A DNA stretch of 64,000 bases from assembly GCA_030490835.1 (NCBI GenBank), contig CM059971.1, forward strand, positions 98,794,595-98,858,594, read 5' to 3'. Source of the DNA: Annona cherimola (lineage: Eukaryota; Streptophyta; Magnoliopsida; Magnoliales; Annonaceae). The position numbers and the translations under genes are program-made. Shown one piece after another: positions 48,181-58,400 of the stretch. The first letter of the stretch is position 1, and every line of letters begins with the position of its first letter. The notes under the pieces are model-generated. The model did no database searches. It was given only the letters and a program-made list of their open reading frames with translations, and was not told the origin of the DNA.

Positions 48181-50037
48181 CATCGTTGTCACCAAGTCAT
48201 CCATGGCCAGTTAATGCGCAATTTTCTGAGGACGCTACCAACAAAGCTCAGATTAAAATACGCATTAGCAACAGTTTCCAATTTGGATCTAAAACCCAAC
48301 ACAAACAGTTTGAAGATTTTAAGAAAATCATAAATGAACAAGCTTTAATAATTGCTGCACAAAATGAGAAGATCGTTGGGCAAGATGCAGCCATTTTTGA
48401 AATTGCAAACAAATATGGACCAATATCATGGAATCATAAAGCGATTTTTTGATGGGGTGAACTTCTTTGATGTCACCCCTTCACCGGAAGGTAACCCTTA
48501 GCATCATTTCTATGGATAATGCTATGGTATTTTTTAATATCCAACACTATTATTGTTTTATTAATATATTTCTATTATGTTTCAGGTTAAATGCTGAAGA
48601 GAAACTATTGCTACTTTTTGATGCCCTATTTTTTGGCCTCAATCACTTATTATGGATAATGAAATGGAGTCTTAAAAGCTTACTATCTTACACTTGTAGA
48701 TCATTTTTGTATGCTTCATGGTCGTTTTGCCATTTGAGTTGGAATTTATGTCCTCAACAATGCCCATTTTTTAAGTGTTTATGAAGGGATGATAGTTGTC
48801 TTGTCGACCATTCAAATTCTATGTTGTGCATTAGTAGCCATCTACGGTATATTTCATTAATTTATTATTTTGATTCGAATAATTTGCCTCTTTGACATAA
48901 TTGCTATAGTAATAAAATGTTATTTCTACAGGCTTGATGTTTCTTCTAAAAATTGATTTGAGGAGTCAACCATTGTCATTTAGTAGTATGTAACTGTTAG
49001 TACTTGTTTTTAATTTTAAATTCTAGTCTTACAATTACCTATGAATTATCTTACTAATCAGTCATCATATATTTGATCGCATATTGAAGCAAATTTACCA
49101 TCACGATGAAATGCTGAAAAACACCTTATTAGATGAAAGTCCTGCTCATTGTTTGAAGAATAGTGAAATTTGGATACTCCAAGGTATTTGTCATTGTTTA
49201 TGTTTCTACAATTTGAACCAATTTGTGTGTAGCCTCAGCTCTTCATCCTTCTTATGTCACTCAATAGTTGGATATATTATAAACCGAATGTCAACAATAT
49301 ACTATTTTTATTTTTGGATAGGGGTATGGACATATGGAAAGACGGGACCAACGACATGGAAAGCAACAAGGGGAGATCATACTCATCACTTTAATGGACA
49401 TGTGAAATATTTTTATGAAGTAGATAGGGCTGTAGGCAATTTTTGGTTATGTATTATTGTGATGGATCATTAAACACATCTATGAATGTGCAAATTGGAC
49501 AATTATGCTTATTTGGATTTAAATGATATTGTGTGTCTTGTCTTATTATAGACGTGTAAGAATCATGATTGTATCAATTATTATTGTTTCATCAAATTTA
49601 CAACCAGCTTTTTTTCACATAGCAATGAAGGAATTCGTTGCAAAAATTGCAACAACGATAATGACAAATTGCGTCCAAATTTTTCGTCCCTATTGTCATG
49701 TATTCTCTCATCATCCAGTCACCGGAATTGCAAATTTGCAACGAATTTAGATCACAGTTTGCAACATAAATTGTTGTTGCAATTGAGATACCAATAGCAA
49801 CGAACGTATCGGAGGAGAAGGTGCAACGAAATTATTTACAATTAGCATTCAAAATTTTGTTGCTATTGATGTCCTATTAGCGACCATTTGGGGTGTCATT
49901 GCTACTGACTTTTAGAGGCGGGCTTCTATATCAAACGTGCAACCAACGATTTTTGGTTACTAATGTTCATTACGACAGAAAAAACCCCAATAGCAACAAT
50001 TTTCCTTAGTTGCTATTAGTGACTTTTGTTGTAGTGT
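48181..50037 (+). mobile_element. Right half of a second CACTA element with a coding remnant
   Basis: The right end is GTGACTTTTGTTGTAGTG (ends 50037), the reverse of a CACTACAACAAAAG terminus. It is preceded by about 450 bp of dense subterminal words (GCAACGA, TTGCTATTGATG, TTAGCGACCATTTG, ATTGCTACTGAC). Near 48330-48450 an open stretch reads INEQALIIAAQNEKIVGQDA and continues AIFEIANKYG, a helical tail that could be the C-terminus of an element protein. A second open stretch near 49320-49440 reads GKTGPTTWKATRGDHTHHFN. I found no left terminus, so the element is truncated or its left end lies in decayed DNA. Confidence 0.6.
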
Positions 50038-50385
50038 ATCCAAATTCAACTGTCGTCGTCCAGTATGATGTCTGATCAAGCAGGAAATTGGAGGGTCAGA
50101 TTTTGAAGGAGGAAAGAGCTTCAGTAATTTTAACCAGCGCATATAAAAATGGAAGCTTCGGTTGCGGGACCGCAGTGTCGCACCCACGCTGTGGAATCCG
50201 CATATTCTGGTAACGATACCTTTAAACAAGGACGCGACCACCAAAACACCAAAAAAACATTGGAGCAATTATTTAAATACTCTACGCTCTAGCTCCAGTT
50301 GGGTGATTCGCGCGCACATAAATATATTAGAGATATCATCTTATTAACCCTGGCTACCAAATGCAACTAGTAGCCCCAGCTGTAT
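50038..50385. other. Intergenic spacer
   Basis: Short frames on both strands (49960-50268 minus, 50162-50347 plus) overlap the transposon end and have no recognisable domain. Confidence 0.45.
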
Positions 50386-50875
50386 ATCATTTTTATTTTT
50401 TCTAAAAATGTTAATTTATTTGTATAAAAAAATATATATCTTAATTTATTTTCATCAAAAAAGTATATTTAATTTATAAATGAAGTTTTATTGTTTTGAA
50501 GATGTATATATGTATTGAATTTTTTAAATGTATGGGCATTTTAGTCTTTTTAACAATTGAAATTGCTAAAATATTTTAATATTTAAAATTTTTTAAAATA
50601 TGTATGCATCTTCAAAAATAGTAAAACTTCTTTATATATTATTTGATATCAAAGCTTCTTTATATATCAAATACACTAAAATAAAAAATTTTATACCAAA
50701 TAAAAATAAAAACTAAGGCATATAACTTGGGTCAATATATTATTGCCACATACGTACACGAAAATTTCTTTATACATCAGATACACAAAAATTAACAATT
50801 TTATACAAAAATAAAAAATAAAAACTAAGGTATATAACTTAGGCTAACATGATCAATATATTATTGTCATATATA
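50386..50875. mobile_element. Fold-back repeat with a duplicated right arm
   Basis: The left arm (AGTATATTTAATTTATAAATG, GAAGTTTTATTGTTTTGAAG) is mirrored near 50610-50680 (CTTCAAAAATAGTAAAACTTC). The right flank is tandemly duplicated: AACTAAGG(C/T)ATATAACTT with TCAATATATTATTG occurs at about 50710-50745 and 50820-50865. Confidence 0.5.
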
Positions 50876-50880
50876 CACGG

Positions 50881-51405
50881 GTTCTACTTCTATGTAACTA
50901 GATTATATAAAAGAGGTGCCTTGTAACCTCCTTAATTGTAAAAATTTGGCTCATTGATAGAAAATTCAATTCATTTATTGTATTTAATATCGTTTATTTA
51001 TCTAGGAGAACAGTTTTCGTTCTAATCAAATATATTTGTGTGTCGCATTTGTTGAAAACATATATATTTATGTATAAATTATGAAAAATTCTTAGATCCA
51101 TTTATATATATTAGAATATAATAATATTTTATAGAATCATTTATTCACATAGAAATGATATTTTAGACAGTTTAAAAGTCGAAAATACAACTTTAAAATT
51201 CATATTTAATAGTAGACCTTCTTATTACGTTAATTTTTAATGATGCCTATGCATAGTGATGTTGGATAAATATAAGAGTTTTCAGGATACTATAGATGAT
51301 GATAAATACAATAAATGAAGTGTATTTTTTATTAACCATCAAGATATTAAAAATGAAAGAGATTATATATATAGAAAATATGTTTCATAGAAGCGGGACC
51401 GTACA
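50881..51405. mobile_element. Repeat of the 'CTTCTATGTAAC' family
   Basis: TTCTACTTCTATGTAACTAG at the left and TGTTTCATAGAAGCGGGACC at the right are inverted variants. The interior has mirrored AATTCATTTATTGTATTTAAT and AAATACAATAAATGAAGTG. Same family as 20217-20945 and 56722-57745. Confidence 0.55.
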
Positions 51406-52413
51406 CACACATACACAATGCAGGGTGGGGATTTAAATTGAACCATCTAGATTAGTGGATCGCTCGAGTACTAGTTAGGTCAAATTGGTAATAGTAACGT
51501 AAAAGCTCGAGTGTCAAGAAATTTCGTAGGAGCCACGGCAGAAGTCGTCAAAAAAGCATCTGGCTAATGATGTATCTACCAATCGACCCATTCAACTACG
51601 TCAAAATTCCAAAATTTTAGTCCAAGCTAGCCCGACGATAGTACTCCAGAGAACGGTTTTCAGCAAGTCTCCAAGACTCCAAAATAATAGATTGATTGCC
51701 TCAATGCATATTTTTCTTGGAATCGTCTGGATGATTAGAATCTCCATAACCATGATAAATGGGAAATATAGAGAAGGGAATGGGAAACGGACAATGACAT
51801 GGTGTTTATCGTCCAGCTGCTATTCGAAAATCTGAAAGTTAATTAAATATATCCGATTTTTAAAATCGCAAAAATATTTTCCGATTATAGGGATCGAAAC
51901 ATAAACGCATAATCCCTGTCTGAAAAGGAGATGCAATTCAAAAGGTCGGACAAAGGGAAACGAAGTTAGGTGTGGACGGATAGCCACGTGACTGTACCCA
52001 CCATGCATGCCATACATTCCACTCTCAGTCCGGAACCGAAGAAACAACGACGCACCTGTGCCATGATAGACACGAGTGAAAAAGCATAGAAGCAAAGATG
52101 CCATAATAACATTTACCATAATTCAAGCTATTCTTTGCGGGAGTACAAACAGTTTTCACGAGTCACGGCAACAAGTGGGTCCCATGCAACACAGCTGTCA
52201 GACGCAAAAGTCAAGCACAAATTTTTAGTTAACGGTGCGAAAACATTTTTTAATATTTCAAAATCAAGTACTCGACAAGTATGATATTCAAAGACAACAA
52301 AAAAAAAAAAAGAAACATGTCCAAAATTTTCTACTTTCAAATAATTTAGTCGTAATAGTTTTTTTTTTTTTAAATATAACCATCTTGTACCTAACTATCA
52401 TAAGCCTCTGAAC
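51406..52413. other. Intergenic, no gene recognised
   Basis: More balanced composition at 51410-52200. The 99-codon minus-strand frame at 51820-52119 and the 70-codon one at 52128-52340 have no recognisable domain. Confidence 0.45.
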
Positions 52414-53317
52414 TAGGGGTGCAACTCGGGCTCATGAAACTCAGGTTCACCTCAACCCTAACCCTAACCCTATTTGTAAAACTTCAACGCTAACCCTAAC
52501 CCTATTTGTAAACCTCAACTCTACCCCTATTTTTGAAATTCGGGTTCGGGTTGAGTTTCGGGTTGACATTTTCTATTAATATGTCTTTGTTACTCATCTT
52601 ATATTTAATTTTTTATCACAAATCTATTATATAAAAAAGTTTAAAAAACAATTTATTGTATGAAATTAAGAAAAATTCAAATACCGCTTAAGAGTAGAAA
52701 GAAAGAAACCTGTTTTGAGCATTCTCTTTGTATCAAGTAGAATATGGATTATGTGTAAACGTTGTCAATAAAATTGTATTATTAATCATTAATTGTATTT
52801 TTTTACTCTTCTATTGTTTTAAGCTTATTTTACAACTATAATTTTAAAGTTCTCATAAATTTTCCCGTTGGAAAAAAAGATCTCAAAAAAATTTAATATT
52901 TAGTATCACAGGATTTCGTTGGTCAAAAGGCTTCAGTAGAAAAGGCGTGAAGAGTAATTTTTTTAAAAAAAACTGTTGGACCTGTATCGTAATGTAAATT
53001 GGGAATAGATATTTTGTTGAAATCACTTAAAACGTTAGATTGTCTCAGCAATGAGCTGTCCATGCCTGCCATGCCGTACTCCTGTTGTCCATCATCCATC
53101 CATGAGTAATATGTTATTATTATAATATAAATTATATATTTTATATAAATGCAAATTCGGGTTCGGGCTTGCCTGAACCCGAAACCGAGACCTATTTGAA
53201 TTCGGGTTCGGACTCAAAAATCGGGTTCGGGTTGAAAATCTCAGAGTTTCAACACTGCATTTTTTCGGGTTCAGCAGGCCGGGTTCGGGCCGAACCCCGG
53301 CCCAAGTTGCACCCCTA
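52414..53317. mobile_element. hAT-like element, copy with telomere-like repeats
   Basis: TAGGGGTGCAACTCGGGC at the left and CCCAAGTTGCACCCCTA at the right. Flanks CTCTGAAC (52406-52413) and CTCCGAAC (53318-53325) form an 8-bp TSD with one change. It belongs to the family at 28924, 30241 and 61475. The left subterminal part contains runs of AACCCTA (52456-52506). Confidence 0.85.
52456..52506. repeat. Short telomere-like AACCCTA repeats
   Basis: AACCCTAACCCTAACCCTA followed after a gap by CTAACCCTAACCCTA. The plant telomere unit is AAACCCT, but here the A count is two and the runs are short and lie within the hAT subterminal repeats. An origin from the element's own GGGTT-type words is more likely than an ancient telomere. 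Confidence 0.6.
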
Positions 53318-53399
53318 CTCCGAACCTTCATGAGCCTTCAGACCCTGAAATTCCAAAGCTCATTCCCTAAGTATGATATCACTGTGCCGAGCACATTTA

Positions 53400-53661
53400 G
53401 GGATTGTTTGGGTAATGCAAATGCGTAGAATTTTGTGGGAAATATAAGGCCTCTTTATTTTCCAACCAATTATTTAATAACGCAACAAACTTATTTTTCT
53501 AACTTTATTTTTATAATTTAATTATATTTCTTTTTAATTACCTTATTTATTCTAACTTTTTCCTATCATGTCATATTAATTACATTGATTCCAAAATATT
53601 CCCTTTCTAGTTTTTTGCCTCATAACAAAATTTCACCAAAATCAATCTTATCAAATGCCCC
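53400..53661. mobile_element. Candidate MITE related to the element at 58044-58315
   Basis: GGGATTGTTTGGGTAATG and TTTTGTGGGAAATATAAGG resemble the left end of the MITE at 58044. The right side (AATCTTATCAAATGCCCC) is a weak mirror. A SINE is inserted right at this end. Confidence 0.35.
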
Positions 53662-53667
53662 AAAACC

Positions 53668-53940
53668 GCCAAACGAGCTCCGCTCGTCTGGTCACCGGCT
53701 GCGGAATGGGATTTCCGTTCCCAGCCGGTGCGTGGTTCGAATCCCTCGTGGGATTTTGAACCATATTTGTGGTGGGGGCATGTGGTCCCCCTTTATACTT
53801 TGATGGGAGCTAGTGGTCTCCCCACTTGATATGTGGAAGCTTGTTGTCGTCTTACATTGTAAGCTTGTTTGAATTGTCTCAGGGTTTGAATGTAATATGA
53901 ATTGAGATACAATGTGAAATATCTTCCAATCAAAAAAAAA
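53668..53940 (+). mobile_element. tRNA-derived SINE with 15-bp target duplication
   Basis: The tRNA-like head (GAGCTCCGCTCGTCTGGTCA...) carries a perfect polymerase III B box GGTTCGAATCC (about 53733-53743). An unrelated body follows, and a tail ATCTTCCAATC precedes a run of A. It is flanked by AAATGCCCCAAAACC (53653-53667) and AAATGCCCCGAAACC (53941-53955), a TSD with one difference. The young TSD and intact promoter make it the best SINE of the three here. It is not a tRNA gene: the head does not fold as a complete tRNA with an acceptor stem. Confidence 0.85.
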
Positions 53941-53955
53941 AAATGCCCCGAAACC

Positions 53956-54418
53956 ATAGGCCCATGAGTCCATGCCCCAATCATCAAGTGTTTACACATT
54001 ATTCCCAAACGACAACTCAAATCGTTAGTAATCACAACTTCCGGTGGCAGAAGAAAATTAGCAATCTGGATCATCCAATATTAGAAGAGGCAAGATTAGT
54101 TGGAATGGAAACAATTCCAACTCCCCACAAAAGTAAAAAATGCTTGATTTGGGATTAACCAAGATAATTTTGTAAAATCTAAACCATCAAACATATTTAA
54201 CATATCATATTTAGTTAGGAAATAAAAATCTTCAAAAGATGCTATACTATTAATATTAATTAACGATCAATGTAAACACGATAAAACTTCTACATCTCTA
54301 GGAGTGATGCATGTATCGCAATTTTTTAAAAAATGATTCTAATTTGCACTGATGCAAATATAATTCCAACACCATAAATGGTTTAAATTTCACAAAATGA
54401 TCTTAACTGTATCCTAAA
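53956..54418. other. Intergenic spacer upstream of the HSF gene
   Basis: No gene or repeat boundary seen. Short overlapping frames at 53793-54158 are not credible. Confidence 0.5.
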
Positions 54419-54692
54419 GGGTATATTTGGGAAATGATAAAACTTTTGAAAAAAATTATTTCATATAAAAAATTTTAAAATCGGATAAAATAAAATAATA
54501 TGATAAAGATAATGATTCGAAGTAAAAAAAATAAAGTTAAAATAAATAGATAAGTTGTATGAATAGTTATACAGAAATAATTGAAATTAAGATACTTATA
54601 CATGAATATGTGAAGAAATAATTAAAAAATAAAATAATTACTAAAATTGAAAAAATTTTAATTTAAAATTTTTTATTATAAACAACCACACC
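54419..54692. mobile_element. Tourist-like MITE in the HSF gene promoter region
   Basis: GGGTATATTTGGGAAATG at the left and AACAACCACACC at the right, flanked by TAAA on both sides. The body matches the family (AATAAAGTTAAAATAAATAG). It ends about 90 bp upstream of the candidate TATA box of the HSF gene, so it may contribute to its upstream control region. Confidence 0.65.
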
Positions 54693-54782
54693 TAAATCAA
54701 ATCAAAATTTTATCGGTTGCTGGGAGGTGCAGTCGCCGCGATTGCGTGCGGTGACCCATTCGCATTAGATAGTGGGTGTTAT

Positions 54783-54790
54783 TATAAAAT
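54783..54790 (+). promoter_or_regulatory. Candidate TATA box of the HSF gene
   Basis: TATAAAAT about 100 bp upstream of the first leader ATG (54887). If used, transcription would start near 54815 and all the uORFs listed below would be in the mRNA. There is no direct evidence for the start site. Confidence 0.4.
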
Positions 54791-54886
54791 AATTTTGCAT
54801 TGGAATAAGGTAGAAAACAAAGCGCCCTTTTCTTTGGTTTTCTTCCGTCACCACTCACCAGTACTCACCGCACGAGAAAGCTCTCG

Positions 54887-54943
54887 ATGAGCCTAGGAGA
54901 ATCGTGCCAAGAAAGGCAGCTTGCATCACGCCGCCACTTGTAG
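54887..54943 (+). CDS. Short leader uORF (18 codons), upstream of the HSF
   Basis: ATG AGC CTA...CAC TTG TAG; 18 amino acids, no recognised similarity. It counts as a uORF only if transcription starts upstream of it, as the TATA-like box at 54783 suggests. Confidence 0.35.
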   Translation: MSLGESCQERQLASRRHL

Positions 54944-54973
54944 AAAACGCCACGATCGGACCCACATAAAGCA

Positions 54974-54992
54974 GAAGCTTCCCAGAGGCTTC
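54974..54992 (+). promoter_or_regulatory. Candidate heat-shock element
   Basis: GAAGCTTCCCAGAGGCTTC holds two inverted nGAAnnTTCn-type units: GAAgcTTC (54974-54981) and GAGgcTTC (54985-54992). HSFs bind arrays of alternating GAA/TTC. Its position suggests either promoter or leader sequence, and possible self-control of the HSF gene. Short motifs like this occur by chance. Confidence 0.4.
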
Positions 54993-55102
54993 TTACGATC
55001 TCTCTCGATCTCTCTCAAATACAAATACCCATCTGCTCCCGCGCGCCGCCTGCCATTTCATTTCAAGCTCTCTGGATTCGGGATATACAGAAGTCGGTAG
55101 GT

Positions 55103-55144
55103 ATGAGACTGGGCTCGAATCCAAGACCGGACAGGATTTCGTAG
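55103..55144 (+). CDS. Leader uORF directly abutting the conserved uORF
   Basis: A 13-codon frame (ATG AGA CTG...ATT TCG TAG). Its stop codon TAG (55142-55144) is followed with no spacer by the ATG of the conserved uORF at 55145. Ribosomes finishing here would terminate on top of the next start codon, which could influence re-initiation. Arabidopsis HSFB1/TBF1 also has two leader uORFs, the second being the conserved one. This peptide itself shows no similarity I recognise. Confidence 0.6.
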   Translation: MRLGSNPRPDRIS

Positions 55145-55285
55145 ATGGAGAAGGCAGCCGCGAATTCGGAGAAGAAGCGCCCGTCTTGCTCTCCACCTTG
55201 TTGGGTTCCTATGAATGGTGGCATGCTCTCCGGATTTTACTGCTGGGGTTGGGAGTTTTTAACTGCACTTCTGCTCTTCTGTTAG
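55145..55285 (+). CDS. Conserved-peptide uORF of HSFB1/TBF1 type
   Basis: A 46-codon frame in the HSF leader (ATG 55145, TAG 55283-55285). Its C-terminal part reads [19 protein letters not shown]. From memory, the second uORF of Arabidopsis TBF1/HSFB1 (At4g36990) ends with nearly the same peptide ([20 protein letters not shown]), differing by Asp to Gly and one missing Ser. The N-terminal half is variable here, as expected of conserved-peptide uORFs. In Arabidopsis these uORFs hold down translation of the main frame until pathogen or stress signals relieve it. The main ATG (55404) lies 118 bp downstream with no ATG between, so re-initiation is possible. The match also fixes the identity of the main gene as the HSFB1 clade. 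Confidence 0.9.
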   Translation: MEKAAANSEKKRPSCSPPCWVPMNGGMLSGFYCWGWEFLTALLLFC

Positions 55286-55403
55286 TATTGTTCGAGGCCG
55301 TTATTTCCTTTTTACTGCTATTTTCATAACCGTGTCTGTGAGTTTAATTTTCTGGCGCCCTGGATCTGTTTGGTGGGATTTGGGGGTGAGATTGTTTTTG
55401 GAG

Positions 55404-58400
55404 ATGGGAGGGTGTTCGAATGTTAGGAGCGCGCCAGCGCCGTTCCTGACGAAGACGCATCAGCTGGTGGAGGACGGAAGCACGGACGATGTGATTTCGT
55501 GGAGCGTGTGCGGTAGCACGTTCATTGTGTGGAAGCCTGCCGAATTCGCCAGAGATTTGCTTCCCAATTACTTCAAGCACAACAACTTCTCCAGTTTCGT
55601 TCGACAGCTGAACACCTACGTAAGCTCTCTTCCTCCCTCTCAATGGAATGAGGAGAACGAGGAGTGGTTAAACCTTCCGTCTCCAAAATCAATTTTTTCA
55701 TTCACGACAATTTTCAGGATTTCTTGCATTTGAATCCTTCTAACTTTGCACATTTACTTTTTAAACTCTATAAGTTTACCTACTTTATATTTTATATTTT
55801 AAAATTTTACGCTATCAAAACATCCAATTAACAACTCTTGCTTGTAAATGAAAAGCCTAAAACATCATTGTGGCTTAATTAGTTCATAAGTCAACTTAGA
55901 CTTATAGGCAGTGCAGTTTTTTTATTTGATTGGTATGCAATTCAGTTTTTGTCGTGCATTAGTTGTTCACACATTACTCATACATGTAGGTAGTATGATT
56001 TTGATACCTTCACTCACTTGACATTTGAGTTGATTTTTTATGGTTTAATTGAGTCGACTCATTCATGAGTTAACTTCAACTTTCAAACAATGTGGCTTGT
56101 GTAGTGGTCAAGTTGAGTCTACTCTTTTAAAGAGTTGACTCCTTTCAAGGATAATATTATTATTAAAAAGTTTATATTGTTCATTTAAAAAAAAAAGGTT
56201 TATATTGTGGCCATAGACAGATTTTTCATTTGTTTACCGATTTCCATTGACAATAGAGTTTAAAATATAAATAGGACAAACTTGTAAGGTTTAGAAATCT
56301 CTCATAGGTTAAAAAGTAAATATAAAAATTAGAGGGACCAAAATATAACCAAAAATATGACCAGAACTTATACTTAATTTATAGATATGACTACATATTT
56401 ATAAAAATAACATACATAAGCATATATTTTATTCTTAAATTTTATTTAGTTTTGTTAGATAATATAGTAAAAAATTTTGAAATGACAAAATACCCTTGTT
56501 GTTGCTTTTTAAAAGAATAATATGTGCATATAGGAGTAATTGAGTCATCTTTTACTCTATGTTTTTATATCATTTTATTAAAAACTTTTGTAATATCTAA
56601 CTAAAATAACTTTCTTTTACTTTTAACAAGAGTAATATTGTAGCTTCACATTATGTCAATTTTAACGATGATGTCATATTTGAAATTAAGGATATCTATA
56701 CCATTTTTATAAATGTATAGTATATTCGGGTTTGGGCCTGCTTCTATGTAACTAGGTTACATGGAAACAGTGTCATATAACTCCCTCAAATTTTTAGGAT
56801 TTTGGTATTTGATAAAAAATTCAATTCATTCATCTTTTATTTATGAGACCAAATTTTATTCAAATTATAATATATGCATAAGCTATATTTACTCAAAAAT
56901 AAGTACATTTATGTGTAAAATAAGAAAAATGCTTAGATTCATTCACATATATATTGAAATGTAATAATAATTTATAAAATCATTTATCCATGTAGTAATG
57001 ATATTTTAGATAGTTTAAATGTTGAAAATACTATATTTAACCTTAAATCATTTTATTATGTTGATTTTATATGTTTGTGGATAGAGCCCATATATAGTGA
57101 TATTAGACAAATAAAATGATTTTCATGATAATATAAGTGACGCTAAATACAGTAGATTAAGTGAATTTTTTGTTAACTATCTAGATGTTGAAAATGGAAG
57201 ATGTTATATAGAAAAAAAGTTTCATAGAAGCATTCCCAATTTAGGTTTAGAAGTAGTTTCATGTAGCCCTTTAGCTTTTAAGTTTTTAATATTTGATAGA
57301 AAATTCAATCCATTCATTATATTTCACATCATTTGTTTATTTAAGATACCAAGTTTCATCCAAATTAAATACGTGCATGAGTCACATTTGCTCATAAATA
57401 TGTGTATTCATGTGCCAATTAAAAAAAAATACTTAGATACATTTATATATGTATTATAATATAATAATACTTTATAAAATCATTTGTTCACGTAGAAATG
57501 ATTTTTTTAGACAGTTTAGATGTTAAAAATATAATTTTAAAATTGATACTTAATATTAAATTATTTTATTATATTAATTTTACGCATTTGTAGATACGAC
57601 CCATACATAGTGATACTAGACAAGTGAAAGAGTTTTCAAGATACTATAAATAATATCAAATACAATAGATAGAGTAGTTTTTTCATCAACCATTAAAATA
57701 TTCAAAATGAAAAGAATTATCTAGAAGAGGAGTTTTACAGAAGCATTCTTAATTTATATTTATTCATAAATATAAATATAAGTTCTGGTCATATTTAAAA
57801 TTAATTGCTTCTCAATTTATATTTATTTATAAATATAAGTTTTGGTGATATTTAAAATTAACCCATTCCAAATATATGGTTCACAATTATCACAATCCAC
57901 ATCTCGTATCGAGAATAGATCCTTGACCTTAAATAGGTAACAAGTCAGCGACAGCCTCATCGATGTGCTCTGTCGATGACAGACTTACAGCCGTAGGAAC
58001 CCATCAGTTATCGGATTGCGATCCCATGCACCGGGTGCACTTAGGGGACGTTTGGGAATGTAAAAGTTGTGGGAAATGTGGTATTTGGTGGGAATAGAAA
58101 ATGGAATATTTTGAAAATTGTGTGATTGATATGAAATGATAGGGGTAAAGTTGGAATAAATAGGTTTATTGAAAGTTAGTTGATAGAGGAAATGATTAAA
58201 ATATAGGGGTAAAAGTGGAAAAATATAATGATTGATTGATTAATGAGTTGCCTCGAAACCCGTGCTCCCACAATTTCCCACCCACATTTCCCACACCCGA
58301 ATACCAAACGTCCCCTTAGCTTCAGTGCACTCGAGTGCATTAAACCCATTTTAACTTATTTTTATTTTTTTTGAAATTTTTTTTATACAAGTATTAATCT

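Noticed and set aside
51820..52119. 99-codon minus-strand frame
   Set aside because: No domain, no splice or promoter context, and the sequence around it is otherwise featureless.
52456..52506. Ancient telomere or chromosome-fusion site
   Set aside because: Only a few AACCCTA units, confined to the subterminal region of a hAT-like element with its own TSD.
53725..53745. tRNA gene suggested by GGTTCGAATCC
   Set aside because: No full cloverleaf or acceptor stem; the A-tail and 15-bp TSD show it is a SINE.
55332..55403. N-terminal extension of the HSF from 55332
   Set aside because: It would start at GTG, not ATG. The first ATG after the conserved uORF is 55404 and gives an HSFB1-like N-terminus and length.
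55620..55733. Continuation of HSF exon 1 past 55619 in the open frame
   Set aside because: GTAAGC follows LNTY exactly at the conserved HSF intron position, and exon 2 supplies the missing GFRK half of the domain.
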